From Gammaproteobacteria bacterium (GTDB taxonomy: Bacteria; Pseudomonadota; Gammaproteobacteria; JAJPIJ01), in contig JAJVHZ010000022.1 in assembly GCA_022072255.1 (NCBI GenBank), positions 59,149 through 123,148 on the forward strand: DNA of 64,000 nt, written 5' to 3'. Shown here piece after piece: positions 8,240-19,938 of this stretch. A program made the translations under genes and the position numbers. Within the stretch, counting starts at the first letter, position 1. Each line of letters begins with the position of its first letter. Under the pieces are notes generated by a model. It was not told where the DNA came from, made no database searches, and saw only the letters and a program-made list of their open reading frames with translations.

Positions 8240-9753
8240 GGAAGTTTGGAGGTCACCACATTCAGGACCAGGTTTTCGATGCTCGTCCGCATCACGTCGA
8301 TGAGCGGCGCCGGCCACACGCCGAACAGCAGCACGGCTACCGCCAGCGCGATGAGTATCACCTGCTCACGACGGCCGATGTCCCGCAGCGCCGCCACCGC
8401 GTCGTTGGCGACCGGGCCGAAGATCACCCGTTTGTACAGCCACAGCGTGTAGGCGGCGCCGAGCACCAGGATCGTCGCCGCCAGGAACGCGATCCAGAAG
8501 CCGGCCTTTGCGCTCGCCAGGATGACGAGAAACTCGCCGACGAAACCCGAGGTCGCCGGCAGGCCGCAGTTGGCCATGACGAACAACATCATCAAGGACG
8601 CGAACTTCGGCATGGTGTTGACGACGCCGCCGTAGTCAGCGATCTCGCGGCTGTGCATGCGGTCATAGAGCACGCCCACGCACAGGAACAGCGCACCCGA
8701 TATGAAACCGTGCGAGATCATCTGCACCATCCCGCCGGTCATGCCCATGATGGCGCCCTCCGCCGATCCGCTGTGCTGCATGATGCGGAATACCATGAAC
8801 AGGCCCAGCGTCACGAAGCCCATGTGCGAGATGGAGGAATAGGCGATGAGTCGCTTCATGTCCCGCTGTACGAGGGCGACGAAGCTGATGTACACGATGG
8901 CGATCAGCGACAGCGCCACCATCACGCCTTCGAAATAGTAGGAACCGTCCGGCAGGATCGGCAGGCTGAATCGCAGAAAACCGTAGCCGCCCACCTTCAG
9001 CATGATGGCCGCCAGGATCACCGAACCACCGGTCGGCGCCTCCACGTGGGCGTCCGGCAACCAGGTGTGAACCGGCCACATCGGGACCTTCACGGCGAAC
9101 GCCAGGAAAAATGCGACAAACAGCCATTTCTGGGCGTCGAGCGCGAGCGGCAACCTGTGCATGTCGAGTATCTCGAAGCTGCCGCCCTTGAAGTACAGGT
9201 ACAGGAGTCCCACCAGCATGAACACCGACCCCAGGAACGTGTACAGGAAGAACTTCAACGCCGCGTAGACACGCCGCTTGCCGCCCCACACGCCGATGAT
9301 GATGAACATCGGGATCAGCATCGCCTCCCAGAACACGTAGAACAGTATCGCGTCCAGCGCCGCGAACACGCCCAGCATCAGGCCCTCGAGGATGAGGAAG
9401 GCCGCGAAATACTGGTAGGCGCGATCCTGCACCACCTCCCACCCGGCGAGCACCACCAGCACGGTCGTAAAGGTGGTGAGCAGAATGAGCGGCAGCGCGA
9501 TACCGTCGATGCCGAGGTGGTAGGTCATGTCGAACACCGGTATCCACGGCAGCCGTTCCACGAACTGCATCTCGGCAGTCGACAGATCGAAGCCCGTATA
9601 AAGCGGGATGGAGAACAGCAGCGTCGCCGCGCTTATGATCAGCGACTCCTTCTTGACCGCGAGCGCGGGCGCACGGGCGCCTGCGAACAGCACCCAAAGG
9701 CCGCCGACGATGGGCAGCCAGATGCAGATACTCAAGAGCGGCAGATTCGACAT
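8236..9753 (-). CDS. nuoM: NADH-quinone oxidoreductase subunit M
   Basis: A 505-residue antiporter-like proton-pumping subunit of complex I. It carries the hallmark block PVHTWLPDAHVEAPT, with the TM7 lysine before it and the TM5 glutamate in the VFWEAMLIPMF segment. It lies between nuoL (61 bp gap) and nuoN (4 bp overlap). It faces the membrane arm and carries out one of the proton-translocation steps. Confidence 0.98.
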   Translation of the reverse strand: MSNLPLLSICIWLPIVGGLWVLFAGARAPALAVKKESLIISAATLLFSIPLYTGFDLSTAEMQFVERLPWIPVFDMTYHLGIDGIALPLILLTTFTTVLVVLAGWEVVQDRAYQYFAAFLILEGLMLGVFAALDAILFYVFWEAMLIPMFIIIGVWGGKRRVYAALKFFLYTFLGSVFMLVGLLYLYFKGGSFEILDMHRLPLALDAQKWLFVAFFLAFAVKVPMWPVHTWLPDAHVEAPTGGSVILAAIMLKVGGYGFLRFSLPILPDGSYYFEGVMVALSLIAIVYISFVALVQRDMKRLIAYSSISHMGFVTLGLFMVFRIMQHSGSAEGAIMGMTGGMVQMISHGFISGALFLCVGVLYDRMHSREIADYGGVVNTMPKFASLMMLFVMANCGLPATSGFVGEFLVILASAKAGFWIAFLAATILVLGAAYTLWLYKRVIFGPVANDAVAALRDIGRREQVILIALAVAVLLFGVWPAPLIDVMRTSIENLVLNVVTSKLP

Positions 9754-9814
9754 TCTCTCTTCTTTTCTTGTCGTGGTGCGCCGGCATGCGGCCGGGACAC
9801 CCCCCAGGCTCAGC

Positions 9815-11863
9815 CTATCGTCCGACCCCGTGCACGAAATAACCGAGCAGCACCAGCACGCCGATGATCATCGCGAATGCGTAGTGGTACAGGTATCCAG
9901 ACTGCAGCCATCTCAGCTTGCCCGAGATCCAGCCCACCAGTCGCGCCGTCCCGTTCACTCCGACGCCGTCGATCACCACCGCGTCGCCGACCCGGGACAG
10001 GAGGTCTCCGGTTCCGCGCGCGCCGCCGCCGAAGAGGAACTCGTTGAGTTCGTCAAAGCCGTACTTGCGTTCCAGCACGAGGCGCGGCCAGGCGAACACC
10101 CTGGCCAATACCGCGGGTACCGACGGCCAGAGCAGGTAGAGTACCCACGCTGTCGCCAGACCCGCCGCGGCGAGCAGGGTCGGCGTTGCAGTCAGACCGT
10201 GGATTACCGCGGCCTGCCAGTCATGGAATTCCTCGGCCAGCACACGCGCCGCCCCGTGATCCGCGTGCACGATGATCGAGCCGCCGAAAAATCCGTCCTT
10301 GAGGATCGCCCTGGCCGCGATCGCACCGGCGAGGATCGAGGGTATCGCGAGCAATATCAGCGGAACCGTGACCACCGCCGGCGACTCCCGCGGGGGGCCC
10401 GCATGCCCGTGCTCGTGCCCCGCATGCGACTCGCCATGCCCGAGCGCGCCGCCGGCATGCCCGGCCCCGCGTGCCTGATGGTCGTGGGTGACGTGGCTCT
10501 CGAGGCGCGACTTGCCGTGAAAGACCAGGAAGAACATCCGGAAGCTGTAGAGCGCCGTCACGAACACGCCCGAGAGGACGGCGAGGTAGGCCCAGTGCGC
10601 CGCCGGCAGCGTGGAGTTGTGCACAGCCTCGATGATGGCGTCCTTGGAATAGAAACCGGACATCCCGGGAAATCCGATCAGCGCAAGCGAGCCGACCAGG
10701 CTGGTAATCCAGGTGATCGGCATGTACCTGCGCAGTCCTCCCATGCGCCGGATGTCCTGTTCGTGGTGCAGGGCGATGATCACCGATCCGGCTCCCAGGA
10801 ACAGCAGCGCCTTGAAGAACGCGTGGGTCATGAGATGAAAGATCGCCACGCTGTACGCCGATGCGCCCAGCGCCACTGTCATATAGCCAAGCTGGGAGAG
10901 CGTGGAATAGGCCACCACGCGCTTGATGTCATTCTGCACCAGGCCCACCAGCCCCATGAGGAACGCGGTCAGCGCGCCGACGACGAGGACGACGTTCAGC
11001 GCCGTATCGGAGTGCTCGAACAACGGCGACATGCGCGCCACCATGAAGATGCCTGCCGTCACCATGGTCGCGGCGTGGATGAGTGCGGAGATCGGGGTCG
11101 GGCCCTCCATCGAGTCCGGCAGCCAGACGTGCAGCGGCATCTGCGCGGACTTGCCCATGGCACCAACGAACAACAGCAGGCAGATGACCGTCGGCAGCAT
11201 CCACTCCTGGCCCGCGATGATGCCGATGCGCTGCCCGGCGAGTTCCTGGGCATCCGCGAACACGTCCTGGTAGTTCAGCGAGCCCGCATACATCAGCAGC
11301 ACAGCGATGCCGAGGAGAAATCCGAAGTCGCCGACACGGTTGACCAGGAATGCCTTCAGGTTGGCGTAAATCGCCGTCGGCCGCGTGTACCAGAAGCCGA
11401 TCAGCAGGTAGGACACCAGGCCGACCGCCTCCCAGCCGAAGTACAGCTGCATGAAATTGTTGCTCATCACCAGCATGAGCATGCTGAACGTGAACAGCGC
11501 GATGTAGGCGAAGAACCGCTGATAGCCAGGGTCATCCTGCATATAACCGATGGTGTAGATGTGGACCATCAGCGAGACGAAGGTGACGACCGCCATCATC
11601 GTCACGGTCAGCTTGTCGATGAGGAAACCGACCTCCAGATCGAGCGTCCCCACCGTCGCCCAGCGATACAGTGACCATTCGAACGGTTCCACGCCCTTCA
11701 GGGCGACGCCATAGAACATCCAGGCCGAAAGCACGAACGAGGCTCCCACCCCGAGTATGGTGATCCAATGCGCTCCGGCGCGGCCTACCTGACGGCCGAA
11801 TAGGCCGGCGACGATCGCGCCGAGCAGCGGGGCGAGCACGATAACAAGGATGGCGGTCTGCAT
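9815..11863 (-). CDS. nuoL: NADH-quinone oxidoreductase subunit L
   Basis: A 682-residue distal antiporter-like subunit of complex I, with the long C-terminal lateral helix expected for NuoL. Conserved features are the TM5 glutamate in YFGWEAVGLVSYLLIGFW and the block MPLHVWLPDSMEGPTPISAL. A histidine- and glycine-rich loop between the last transmembrane helices (several H in HVTHDHQARGAGHAGG and following) is longer than usual and probably flexible. The gene begins eight bases after nuoK. Confidence 0.98.
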   Translation of the reverse strand: MQTAILVIVLAPLLGAIVAGLFGRQVGRAGAHWITILGVGASFVLSAWMFYGVALKGVEPFEWSLYRWATVGTLDLEVGFLIDKLTVTMMAVVTFVSLMVHIYTIGYMQDDPGYQRFFAYIALFTFSMLMLVMSNNFMQLYFGWEAVGLVSYLLIGFWYTRPTAIYANLKAFLVNRVGDFGFLLGIAVLLMYAGSLNYQDVFADAQELAGQRIGIIAGQEWMLPTVICLLLFVGAMGKSAQMPLHVWLPDSMEGPTPISALIHAATMVTAGIFMVARMSPLFEHSDTALNVVLVVGALTAFLMGLVGLVQNDIKRVVAYSTLSQLGYMTVALGASAYSVAIFHLMTHAFFKALLFLGAGSVIIALHHEQDIRRMGGLRRYMPITWITSLVGSLALIGFPGMSGFYSKDAIIEAVHNSTLPAAHWAYLAVLSGVFVTALYSFRMFFLVFHGKSRLESHVTHDHQARGAGHAGGALGHGESHAGHEHGHAGPPRESPAVVTVPLILLAIPSILAGAIAARAILKDGFFGGSIIVHADHGAARVLAEEFHDWQAAVIHGLTATPTLLAAAGLATAWVLYLLWPSVPAVLARVFAWPRLVLERKYGFDELNEFLFGGGARGTGDLLSRVGDAVVIDGVGVNGTARLVGWISGKLRWLQSGYLYHYAFAMIIGVLVLLGYFVHGVGR

Positions 11864-11871
11864 CGGGGGAC

Positions 11872-12177
11872 TCAGCCTTTCATCGCATTCAGATCGGCGA
11901 CGTTTATCGTGCGGCGGTTACGGAACACGACCACCAGTATGGCCAGACCGATGGCGGACTCCGCCGCCGCGACGGTGAGTATGAAGAAAACGAAGACCTG
12001 GCCGGTGAGATCTCCCAGGTAGTGCGAGAAGGCAATGAAATTCGTGTTCACCGCGAGCAGCATCAGTTCGACGCACATCAGCAGCACGATCACGTTCTTG
12101 CGGTTGATGAACATGCCGGCGACGCTCAGGCAGAACAGCACCGCGCCGAGCACCAGGTAATTCGACAGCGGGATCAC
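11872..12177 (-). CDS. nuoK: NADH-quinone oxidoreductase subunit K
   Basis: A 101-residue, three-helix membrane subunit of complex I. Both glutamates used in proton transfer are present: one in the MCVELML helix and one in the [10 protein letters not shown] helix. The start codon is GTG, which overlaps the nuoJ stop as GTGA; the resulting N-terminus [10 protein letters not shown] matches the family. Confidence 0.97.
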   Translation of the reverse strand: MIPLSNYLVLGAVLFCLSVAGMFINRKNVIVLLMCVELMLLAVNTNFIAFSHYLGDLTGQVFVFFILTVAAAESAIGLAILVVVFRNRRTINVADLNAMKG

Positions 12178-12773
12178 GTGCGCTTCTCCGCCGGCATCTT
12201 GACGATACGTACCCGCTCCTCGCGGCGCACCTCGACCTGGCGCTCGGGCTTGGGAGTCTTGATCTGCCGCGCGCCGCGAATAGAGAGCGCTATGGCGGCG
12301 ATGATGGCGACCAGCAGCACCAGTCCGGCAATCTCGAACGGGTAGAGAAACCTGGTGTACAGCAGCGTGCCGAGCTCCGCGGTATTGTTGTAGTCGGCGG
12401 CCTCGCGCGCGGGGGCCGCGTAGCGCTCCAGGCCGAAGTTCCTCGAGCCGACCACCAGGCCCATCGCCACGATCGTCGCGACGGCGAAGGTGGCCCCGAC
12501 CGGCAGATACCGGATGAATCCCTCGCGCAGCTTGGCGACGTTGATATCCAGCATCATGACCACGAACAGGAACAGCACCATGACCGCACCCACGTACACC
12601 AGCACGAGCGCTATGGCCAGGAACTCCGCCTCCAGCAGCAGCCACAACCCGCTGCTCGCCACGAATGCGACGACCAGGAACAACACCGCATGGACCGGGT
12701 TGCGAACGGTGATGACCATTGAGGCCGAGAACACCAGCATCGCCGCGAAGGCCCAGAAGATGAACTGTTCCAT
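12174..12773 (-). CDS. nuoJ: NADH-quinone oxidoreductase subunit J
   Basis: A 199-residue membrane subunit of complex I with five predicted helices and the conserved glycine-rich TM3 ([17 protein letters not shown]), which contains the pi-bulge region. The C-terminus is a charged, arginine-rich cytoplasmic tail. The start was taken at MEQFIF, since an upstream extension would add a basic, non-family segment. Confidence 0.97.
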   Translation of the reverse strand: MEQFIFWAFAAMLVFSASMVITVRNPVHAVLFLVVAFVASSGLWLLLEAEFLAIALVLVYVGAVMVLFLFVVMMLDINVAKLREGFIRYLPVGATFAVATIVAMGLVVGSRNFGLERYAAPAREAADYNNTAELGTLLYTRFLYPFEIAGLVLLVAIIAAIALSIRGARQIKTPKPERQVEVRREERVRIVKMPAEKRT

Positions 12774-12792
12774 TTTCCCGTCCTTGTTCGTC

Positions 12793-13281
12793 CTAGCGGT
12801 AAGGCGCCTCGCGGGCCCGGTCGGCGGCGATCCGCTCTTCATGCAGTTCGCCGTGCTTGAGCAGCTTTTCCTTGGTCATCAGCAGGTCCCCGCGCGCCTC
12901 GCCGTGATACTCATAGTGCCGCGTCTCGACGATCGAATCCACCGGACAGGACTCCTCGCAGAAGCCGCAGAATATGCACTTGGTGAGATCGATGTCGTAA
13001 CGGGTGGTGCGGCGTGTGCCGTCGGCGCGTGCCTCCGACTCGATCGTGATGGCAACGGCGGGGCACACCGCCTCGCACAGTTTGCAGGCGATGCAGCGCT
13101 CCTCCCCGTTGGGATACCGGCGCAGCGCGTGGAGTCCGCGGAAGCGCGGCGACTGCGGCGTCTTCTCCTCCGGGTACTGGATGGTGATCTTCCGGTCGAG
13201 CAGATACCGCCCGGTCAGGCCCAGGCCCTTTACCAGCTCCCACAGCAGCAGACTGTTCAGGTAGTTGATGATCGCGCGCAT
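12793..13281 (-). CDS. nuoI: NADH-quinone oxidoreductase subunit I
   Basis: A 162-residue peripheral-arm subunit carrying two [4Fe-4S] clusters (N6a and N6b). Both CxxCxxCxxxCP motifs are visible: [12 protein letters not shown] and [12 protein letters not shown]. It passes electrons from NuoG toward NuoB and quinone. It begins 10 bp after the nuoH stop. Confidence 0.98.
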   Translation of the reverse strand: MRAIINYLNSLLLWELVKGLGLTGRYLLDRKITIQYPEEKTPQSPRFRGLHALRRYPNGEERCIACKLCEAVCPAVAITIESEARADGTRRTTRYDIDLTKCIFCGFCEESCPVDSIVETRHYEYHGEARGDLLMTKEKLLKHGELHEERIAADRAREAPYR

Positions 13282-13291
13282 GGCCTCGTCC

Positions 13292-14419
13292 TCACGCCCT
13301 TTGGAACCAGGGCGGCACCTCGGCCATCACCAGCACCGCCACCACGATCAGCCAGACTATCGTCATCGGTATGAATACCTTCCAGCCGAGCCGCATGATC
13401 TGGTCGTAGCGGTAGCGCGGGAAGGTGGCGCGGAACCACAGGAACAGCAGCAGCAGAAACATCACCTTGAAGACGAGCCAGTGCAATCCATGGCCGAGGA
13501 ACGTACCAACATAGGCTGTCGCGAACAGCGACTCCGTCGAGCCGCCCCACAGCTCGGCCAGACCCTGCAGCGGCGAGAGCCAGCCGCCCAGAAACATCAC
13601 CGAGGCGAGCGTGGCGATCAGGATCATGTTGGCGTACTCGGCAAGGAAGAACACGGCGAACCCCATGCCCGAGTACTCGACGTGGAAGCCGGCGACGATC
13701 TCTGACTCGCCCTCCGCGACGTCAAAGGGGGCCCGATTGGTTTCCGCCACACCGGAGATGAAGTAGACGACGAACATCGGCAGCAGCGGCAGCCAGAACC
13801 AGTGCGCCATGCCGCCGTCCTGGCGTAAGACGATGTCGCGCAGGTTCAGGCTGCCTGCGGCGATGAGCACACTCACCAGGGCGAAACCCATGGCTATCTC
13901 GTAGGCGACGATCTGCGCCGCCGATCGCAGCGCCCCCAGGAATGCGTACTTCGAATTCGATGCCCATCCGGCGATGATGACTCCGTACACGCCCACCGAG
14001 GTCATGGCCAGTATGTAGAGCAGTCCGGCGTTGACGTCCGTGACCCCCATCGTGGCATCCAGCGGAATGACCGCCCACGCTGCCAGCGCCGAACCCAGCG
14101 CCAGCACCGGCGCGAGCAGAAACAGGAACCGGTTCGCGCCGGCCGGGATGATGATTTCCTTGAAGATCAGCTTGAAGGCGTCGGCGATCGGCTGGCCCCA
14201 GCCGCCCAGCCATGGGATGCCGAAGAACGTCACGCGATTCGGACCCATGCGAACCTGCATCCAGCCGATGATCTTGCGCTCGGCGAAGGTCAGGTAGGCC
14301 ACCGCGAGCATCAGGGGAATGACCAGCGCGATGATTTGCAGCAGGATGCTGGTCATCGTCCACCACGGCGGCGACATCCAGAAGAACACGTGCTGCTGCA
14401 GCCAGCCGAGGATGCTCAT
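13292..14419 (-). CDS. nuoH: NADH-quinone oxidoreductase subunit H
   Basis: A 375-residue membrane subunit forming much of the quinone-binding chamber. The conserved charged loop is recognisable as [19 protein letters not shown] near the N-terminus and as [20 protein letters not shown] in the middle (glutamate-rich quinone and proton entry region). Its ATG overlaps the nuoG stop by four bases. Confidence 0.98.
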   Translation of the reverse strand: MSILGWLQQHVFFWMSPPWWTMTSILLQIIALVIPLMLAVAYLTFAERKIIGWMQVRMGPNRVTFFGIPWLGGWGQPIADAFKLIFKEIIIPAGANRFLFLLAPVLALGSALAAWAVIPLDATMGVTDVNAGLLYILAMTSVGVYGVIIAGWASNSKYAFLGALRSAAQIVAYEIAMGFALVSVLIAAGSLNLRDIVLRQDGGMAHWFWLPLLPMFVVYFISGVAETNRAPFDVAEGESEIVAGFHVEYSGMGFAVFFLAEYANMILIATLASVMFLGGWLSPLQGLAELWGGSTESLFATAYVGTFLGHGLHWLVFKVMFLLLLFLWFRATFPRYRYDQIMRLGWKVFIPMTIVWLIVVAVLVMAEVPPWFQRA

Positions 14420-16785
14420 GCGCGTTCGACCTTGATCGGCCCGAATGACGGCCCGAGCATGTGCAGCGGCCCAACCGCATCGATCAGCACGCAGGTGTCC
14501 GGCACCCGCGCATCGACCGCGAGTATCGCCTCGGCCTTCGCCTCGCCCTGCACGACCCGCACCCGGGCGCCGTCGGTCAGCCCGTGCGACGCGGCGTGAC
14601 CGGGGCTCACGCGCACCCGGACGTCGGCCCCGCTCGCGGCCTGCAATGCCGGCGCATGGCGCGCGAGTGCGTCGGTCGAATACATCGAAACGGTGGTGAC
14701 TCTCTCGACACCGCTCGGCGGCGCCTTGTAGATGAGCGTGCCGGCCGGCAGATCGGCGACGTTCTCCGGCCCGCGATCGGCGACCATCGATCGCAATTCA
14801 TCACGAACCTCCGAGCACTGCATGTACGAGAAGCCCGGGATGCCCAGCGCATCGCCGAGCACGCGCAGGATGCGCCAGGCGGGTCTGGCCTCGCCAGGTG
14901 GAGCGACCGCCGCCTCGAAGCCCTGCCAGTCGCCCTGCGCGTTGACGTATGTGCCCGGGGTCTCGGCGAAGGCCGCCATGGGCAGCAGCACGTGGGCGTG
15001 GCTGTCCAGCAGATCGCTGCGGAACGAGCCGATGCCGACCACGAACCCGGCGCGCTGCATGGCGATGCCCGCGGCGTACCCGTCCCACGTGTCCAGTGCG
15101 GGATCCACGCCCATGAGTATGTACGCCCGTATGCGCTTGCGCAGCGCGGCGAGGCCGTCCATTCCCACATCGGCGGTATGCTGACCCGCCGGGCCGCGAT
15201 GCGGCAGCGCGCCTGCCAGCCAGGCACCCGCGCCGTTCGCGCCGTCGCTGAGATACCCGAGCGTGCTGCCGCTGAGCCTGGCGACGAGCTGCGCGAGCGA
15301 CCGCAATATCGAGCCGTCGGGGTGCGCCGCGGCGATGTTGCCGAGCAGCAACGCGCTCCGAGCGGCGCCCTTGAGCTGACCGGCGATGCGCCGGTGAACT
15401 TCCTCGACGCGCGCGTCGTGCAGGCGCGCCACTGCATCGCCGTCACCGGCGGCCTCCGCCAGGGCGCGCGCGACGCCCGCCAGCGCCGCGATCATCAGGC
15501 CGGGCGCCACGACCAGCCTCTCGCGCGCGGGCCAGTTGAAGTCGAAGTCGACGGGATTGATCACCAGCAATCCCGCTCCGCGCAGGGCCGCCTTGCGCAG
15601 GCGGTGGTTGATGAGCGGCTGCTCACGGCGGACGTCGGAACCGATGAGCAGCACCGCCTGCTGCTGCTCGAGATCGGCGAATGACTGCCCGAGCGACGGA
15701 TACAGCGGCGCGCGCTCCTGGTCGCGGAAATCTCCCTGCCGCAGCCGGTGATCGATATTGTTGACGCCGAGCCCGCGCAGCAGCTTCTGGAACAGATAGA
15801 GCTCTTCGACCGTCGAACTCGGCGAGGCCAATCCCGCGAGATGCCCGGGTCCGGATTCGCGCAGCAGTGTCCGCAGCGACTCGGCCGTCGCCCTGATTGC
15901 CGTATCCCAGTCCACTTCCCGCCACTGGCCGTGGTCCTTGACCATGGGTGCCAGGAGGCGCGCCGGACTGTTCAACGCCTCGTAGCTGTAGCGGTCACGG
16001 TCCGATATCCATACCTCGTTGACCGATTCGTTCTCGCGCGGAACCACCCGCTTGACCTTCTGGCCCTTGACGTGGATCTCGATGTTCGACCCGACGCAGT
16101 CATGGGGCGCGATCGAGGGTTTCGCCCGCAGCTCCCACGCGCGCGCCGTGTAACGGAAAGGCTTGGAAGTGAGCGCGCCGACCGGGCAGAGATCGATGAC
16201 GTTGCCGGACAGCTCGGAACGCACGGCCTTCTCGACGTACGTGCCGATCTGCATGTACTCGCCGCGCCCGGTCGCGCCGAGCTCGCGCAGGCCCGCGATC
16301 TCCTCCCCGAACCGCACGCAGCGGGTGCAGTGTATGCAGCGGGTCATGTCGGTCTGGATCAGCGGTCCGATGTTCTTGTCCTGGACGACGCGCTTGCCCT
16401 CGGTATAGCGCGAGACGCTCGCGCCATATCCCATCGCGAGGTCCTGCAGTTCGCACTCACCGCCCTGGTCGCAGATGGGGCAGTCCAGGGGATGGTTGAT
16501 GAGCAGGAACTCCATCGTCGACTTCTGCGCATCGCGGGCTGCCGGCGACTTGGTGTAGATCTTCATGCCCTCCATCACCGGCGTGGCGCAGGCCGGCGCC
16601 GGCTTCGCCATCTTCTCCACCTGCACGAGGCACATGCGGCAATTGGCCGCCACCGAGAGCTTCTCGTGATAGCAGAAGCGCGGAATGTAGATGTCGGCCG
16701 CGTCGGTGGCCTCGATGATCATGGCGCCCTTGCGCGCCTTCATCGGCACTCCGTCCACTTCGATGTTGACGAGTTCTTCGCTCAT
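14416..16785 (-). CDS. nuoG: NADH-quinone oxidoreductase subunit G
   Basis: A 789-residue iron-sulfur subunit of the peripheral arm. The N-terminus has a plant-type [2Fe-2S] motif (CRMCLVQ region), then a His-Cys3 [4Fe-4S] segment ([17 protein letters not shown]) and a further [10 protein letters not shown] cluster. The remainder is the molybdopterin-oxidoreductase-like domain, without an intact cofactor site. A gap of 82 bp separates it from nuoF, the longest within the nuoF-nuoK stretch. Confidence 0.97.
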   Translation of the reverse strand: MSEELVNIEVDGVPMKARKGAMIIEATDAADIYIPRFCYHEKLSVAANCRMCLVQVEKMAKPAPACATPVMEGMKIYTKSPAARDAQKSTMEFLLINHPLDCPICDQGGECELQDLAMGYGASVSRYTEGKRVVQDKNIGPLIQTDMTRCIHCTRCVRFGEEIAGLRELGATGRGEYMQIGTYVEKAVRSELSGNVIDLCPVGALTSKPFRYTARAWELRAKPSIAPHDCVGSNIEIHVKGQKVKRVVPRENESVNEVWISDRDRYSYEALNSPARLLAPMVKDHGQWREVDWDTAIRATAESLRTLLRESGPGHLAGLASPSSTVEELYLFQKLLRGLGVNNIDHRLRQGDFRDQERAPLYPSLGQSFADLEQQQAVLLIGSDVRREQPLINHRLRKAALRGAGLLVINPVDFDFNWPARERLVVAPGLMIAALAGVARALAEAAGDGDAVARLHDARVEEVHRRIAGQLKGAARSALLLGNIAAAHPDGSILRSLAQLVARLSGSTLGYLSDGANGAGAWLAGALPHRGPAGQHTADVGMDGLAALRKRIRAYILMGVDPALDTWDGYAAGIAMQRAGFVVGIGSFRSDLLDSHAHVLLPMAAFAETPGTYVNAQGDWQGFEAAVAPPGEARPAWRILRVLGDALGIPGFSYMQCSEVRDELRSMVADRGPENVADLPAGTLIYKAPPSGVERVTTVSMYSTDALARHAPALQAASGADVRVRVSPGHAASHGLTDGARVRVVQGEAKAEAILAVDARVPDTCVLIDAVGPLHMLGPSFGPIKVERA

Positions 16786-16867
16786 TCGATCGTGATGGTC
16801 AGACCGTCATCAGTGATTGGTGGCGGCGCGCTCGAAGCGTGTTGCGCAATCGCGGATCGCCACGGGC

Positions 16868-18172
16868 CTACGCAGCCCTGGCCCTCTCGTCGCCCACGAC
16901 GCTGCGGCCGTGTTGTATGTAGTGCTCGAACTCGTGCCGGTAGTGCTTGATGAAACTCTGCACGGGCATCGCCGCTGCGTCGCCCAGGGCGCAGATGGTG
17001 CGCCCGAGGATCTTCGAGGCGACATCGTCGAGCCGGGCGATGTCGTCGGCCGTTCCGGTCCCCTCGACGATGCGCGTCAGCATGCGATACAGCCACCCGG
17101 TGCCCTCGCGGCAGGGCGTGCACTGGCCGCAGGACTCCGAGAAATAGAAGCGCGAGATGCGTCGCAGGACCTTTACCATGTCGGTGGTCTCGTCCATGAC
17201 GATCACCGCGCCCGACCCCAGCATCGAGCCGGCCTTGCTTATGGAGTCATAATCCATATGGAGCGTCATCATCGTCTCCCCCGGGACGACCGGCACCGAG
17301 GAGCCTCCCGGGATGACAGCCTTCAGCGCGTGCCCGCCGCGCACCCCCCCGGCGAGCTCCAGCAGATCCTTGAACGGCGTGCCCATCGGGATCTCGTAAT
17401 TGCCGGGCCTGGTCACGTGCCCGCTCACGGAGAAGATCTTCGTGCCGCCGGAGGTGGGCTTGCCCATCGCCGCGAACCATTTCGCGCCCTTGCGCAGTAT
17501 CGTGGGCACGGAGGCCAGCGACTCCGTGTTGTTGATGGTCGTCGGTTTTCCGTACAGGCCGTAGTTCGCCGGGAACGGCGGCTTGAAACGCGGCATTCCC
17601 TTCTTGCCCTCGAGCGACTCGAGCAAGGCCGTCTCCTCGCCGCAGATGTAGGCGCCAGCGCCCAGCGACCCGTGCAGCTCGAAATCCACACCCGATCCCT
17701 GGATGTTCCTGCCCAGCAGCCCGAGCTCATAGGCCTCGCGCACGGCCTGCTCGAAGCGCTGACAGGGTTCATCGAGGAACTCCCCGCGCATGTAGTTGTA
17801 CCCGACGGTCGCTCCGATCGCGTAGCCCGCGATGGCCATGCCCTCGACCAGCGCGTGGGGATTGAACCGAAGAATGTCGCGATCCTTGCAGGTGCCCGGC
17901 TCGCTCTCGTCGGAATTGCAGACGATGTATTTTTGGACCGGCGCGGACCGCGGCATGAAGCTCCATTTCACGCCGGTAGGGAAACCCGCGCCGCCGCGGC
18001 CGCGCAGACCTGAACCCTTGACTTCCTCGATGATCTTCTCGGGCGGCGTCCGCTCGGCGAGGATCTTTCGCCACGCCTCGTAGCCGCCGATCTTCAGATA
18101 GTTCTCCAGCGTCCACGGCTGCCCGAACTGCAGCGTCTCGTAGCAGCACTGGTTCAGCAGGATCTCGCTCAT
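16868..18172 (-). CDS. nuoF: NADH-quinone oxidoreductase subunit F
   Basis: A 434-residue NADH- and FMN-binding subunit that accepts hydride from NADH. The NADH/FMN loops [15 protein letters not shown] and [16 protein letters not shown] are intact. The N3 [4Fe-4S] motif [11 protein letters not shown] is near the C-terminus with its distant fourth cysteine. The start ATG overlaps the nuoE stop by four bases, which decides it over a longer in-frame extension. Confidence 0.98.
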   Translation of the reverse strand: MSEILLNQCCYETLQFGQPWTLENYLKIGGYEAWRKILAERTPPEKIIEEVKGSGLRGRGGAGFPTGVKWSFMPRSAPVQKYIVCNSDESEPGTCKDRDILRFNPHALVEGMAIAGYAIGATVGYNYMRGEFLDEPCQRFEQAVREAYELGLLGRNIQGSGVDFELHGSLGAGAYICGEETALLESLEGKKGMPRFKPPFPANYGLYGKPTTINNTESLASVPTILRKGAKWFAAMGKPTSGGTKIFSVSGHVTRPGNYEIPMGTPFKDLLELAGGVRGGHALKAVIPGGSSVPVVPGETMMTLHMDYDSISKAGSMLGSGAVIVMDETTDMVKVLRRISRFYFSESCGQCTPCREGTGWLYRMLTRIVEGTGTADDIARLDDVASKILGRTICALGDAAAMPVQSFIKHYRHEFEHYIQHGRSVVGDERARAA

Positions 18173-18666
18173 TTCAGCGCGTCCAGAATCCCGTCGACCT
18201 TCTCGGTGGTGAGATTCTCGTAGTACCTGTGATTCACCTGCATCATGGGAGCTCCGCAGCAGGCGGCCAGGCACTCCTCCTCCCGCTTCAGGTAGATGCG
18301 ACCGTCCGGCGTGCTCTCGCCCGTCTTGATTCCGAGCTTCGACTCGATGTGGGTGAGGATGTCATCCGCGCCGCAGAGCATGCATGAGACGTTCGTGCAA
18401 ACCGAGACGCTGTTGCGTCCCACCGGCTGCAGCTCGAACATCGAATAGAAGCTCGCGACCTCGTAGACGGCGATGGTCGGCAGTTCGAGGTAGGCCGCGA
18501 CCGCGTCCATCAGGTCCACCGTGAGGTGGCCGCCGTTCTCATGCTGCACCTCGCGCAGGGCGGCGAGCACGGCCGAGCGTTTGCGGTCGGCGGGATACTT
18601 CGCCAGCCAGCCGTCGATCACATGACGGGCATGATCGGATAATTTGCGCCCGGCTTCGCCTTGCAT
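18169..18666 (-). CDS. nuoE: NADH-quinone oxidoreductase subunit E
   Basis: A 165-residue thioredoxin-like subunit carrying the [2Fe-2S] cluster N1a. The ligands appear as the pair in [10 protein letters not shown] and the later pair in CLAACCGAP. The ATG gives the usual family length. A GTG ten codons upstream (at 18696) is a possible alternative that would overlap the end of nuoD by 17 bp. Confidence 0.95.
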   Translation of the reverse strand: MQGEAGRKLSDHARHVIDGWLAKYPADRKRSAVLAALREVQHENGGHLTVDLMDAVAAYLELPTIAVYEVASFYSMFELQPVGRNSVSVCTNVSCMLCGADDILTHIESKLGIKTGESTPDGRIYLKREEECLAACCGAPMMQVNHRYYENLTTEKVDGILDALK

Positions 18667-18679
18667 GGTCTGTTCTTGT

Positions 18680-19933
18680 TCAACGGTCGATTTCACCGAA
18701 TACGATGTCCTGGCTGCCGATGATGGCGACCACGTCGGCCAGCATGTGGCCTCTCGCCATCTCGTTCATCGAGGCCAGGTGCGTGAAGCCCGGCGGGCGG
18801 ATCTTGACACGATACGGCTTGTTGGCGCCGTCCGAGATCAAGTAAATCCCGAATTCCCCCTTGGGATGCTCCACCGCCACATAGACCTCGCCCTCCGGCA
18901 CGCAATATCCCTCGGTGAACAGCTTGAAGTGATGGATGAGCGACTCCATGTCGCCTTTCATTGCCTCGCGCGGCGGCGGTGCGAGCTTGTGATCGTCGAG
19001 GATGACCGGGCCGGGATTGGCGCGCAGCCAGTCCACGCACTGCCTGATGATCCGATTGGACTGCCGCATTTCCTCCATGCGCACAAGGTAGCGGTCGTAG
19101 CAGTCGCCGTTGATGCCTACGGGTATGTCGAAATCCAGCTCGTCGTACACCTCGTAGGGCTGCTTCTTGCGCAGGTCCCACTCGATGCCCGAGCCACGCA
19201 GCATCGCGCCGGTGAATCCGAGCTGCAGCGCGCGCTCCGGCGACACCACGCCTATGCCCACCGTGCGCTGTTTCCAGATGCGGTTGTCGGTGAGCAGGAT
19301 CTCGTACTCGTCGATACAGGCCGGGAACCGGCTGGTGAAGCTCTCGATGAAATCGAGAACCGAACCCTGCCGGTCCTCATTGAGCCTCCTGATCTCGGCC
19401 TCGCTGCGGAAACGCGAGGGCTGGTATTGAGGCATCTGCGCCGGCAGATCGCGATAGACGCCGCCAGGACGGTAATAGGTCGCGTGCATGCGCGTGCCCG
19501 AGACCGCCTCATAGCAGTCCATGAGGTCCTCACGCTCGCGAAAGCAGTAAATGAACACGGTCATGGCGCCGATATCCAGACCATGGCATCCAAGCCACAG
19601 CAGGTGATTGAGCAGGCGTGTGATCTCGTCGAACATCACGCGTATGTACTGCGCGCGCCTCGGCGGCGCGATCCCGAGCAGCTTCTCGATGGCCATCACA
19701 TAGGCGTGTTCGTTGCACATCATGGACACGTAGTCCAGCCGGTCCATGTACCCGATGCTCTGGTTGTAGGGCTTGCTCTCGGCCAGCTTCTCCGTGCCCC
19801 GGTGCAGCAGGCCGATGTGCGGGTCCGCCCGTTCGATGACCTCGCCGTCCATCTCCAGCACCAGGCGCAGCACCCCGTGCGCCGCGGGGTGTTGCGGGCC
19901 GAAGTTCAGGGTCATGTTCCGTATCTCGGGCAT
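18680..19933 (-). CDS. nuoD: NADH-quinone oxidoreductase subunit D
   Basis: A 417-residue 49-kDa-type subunit that forms the quinone-reduction site with NuoB. The N-terminal [13 protein letters not shown] loop, which holds the quinone-binding histidine, is intact, as is [10 protein letters not shown]. It is separate from nuoC here; some gammaproteobacteria have a nuoCD fusion. It begins five bases after the nuoC stop. Confidence 0.98.
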   Translation of the reverse strand: MPEIRNMTLNFGPQHPAAHGVLRLVLEMDGEVIERADPHIGLLHRGTEKLAESKPYNQSIGYMDRLDYVSMMCNEHAYVMAIEKLLGIAPPRRAQYIRVMFDEITRLLNHLLWLGCHGLDIGAMTVFIYCFREREDLMDCYEAVSGTRMHATYYRPGGVYRDLPAQMPQYQPSRFRSEAEIRRLNEDRQGSVLDFIESFTSRFPACIDEYEILLTDNRIWKQRTVGIGVVSPERALQLGFTGAMLRGSGIEWDLRKKQPYEVYDELDFDIPVGINGDCYDRYLVRMEEMRQSNRIIRQCVDWLRANPGPVILDDHKLAPPPREAMKGDMESLIHHFKLFTEGYCVPEGEVYVAVEHPKGEFGIYLISDGANKPYRVKIRPPGFTHLASMNEMARGHMLADVVAIIGSQDIVFGEIDR

Positions 19934-19938
19934 GAAGG

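Noticed and set aside
16786..16867. Gap between nuoG and nuoF as a possible extra gene
   Set aside because: Only 82 bp, with no start, ribosome site or hairpin of note.
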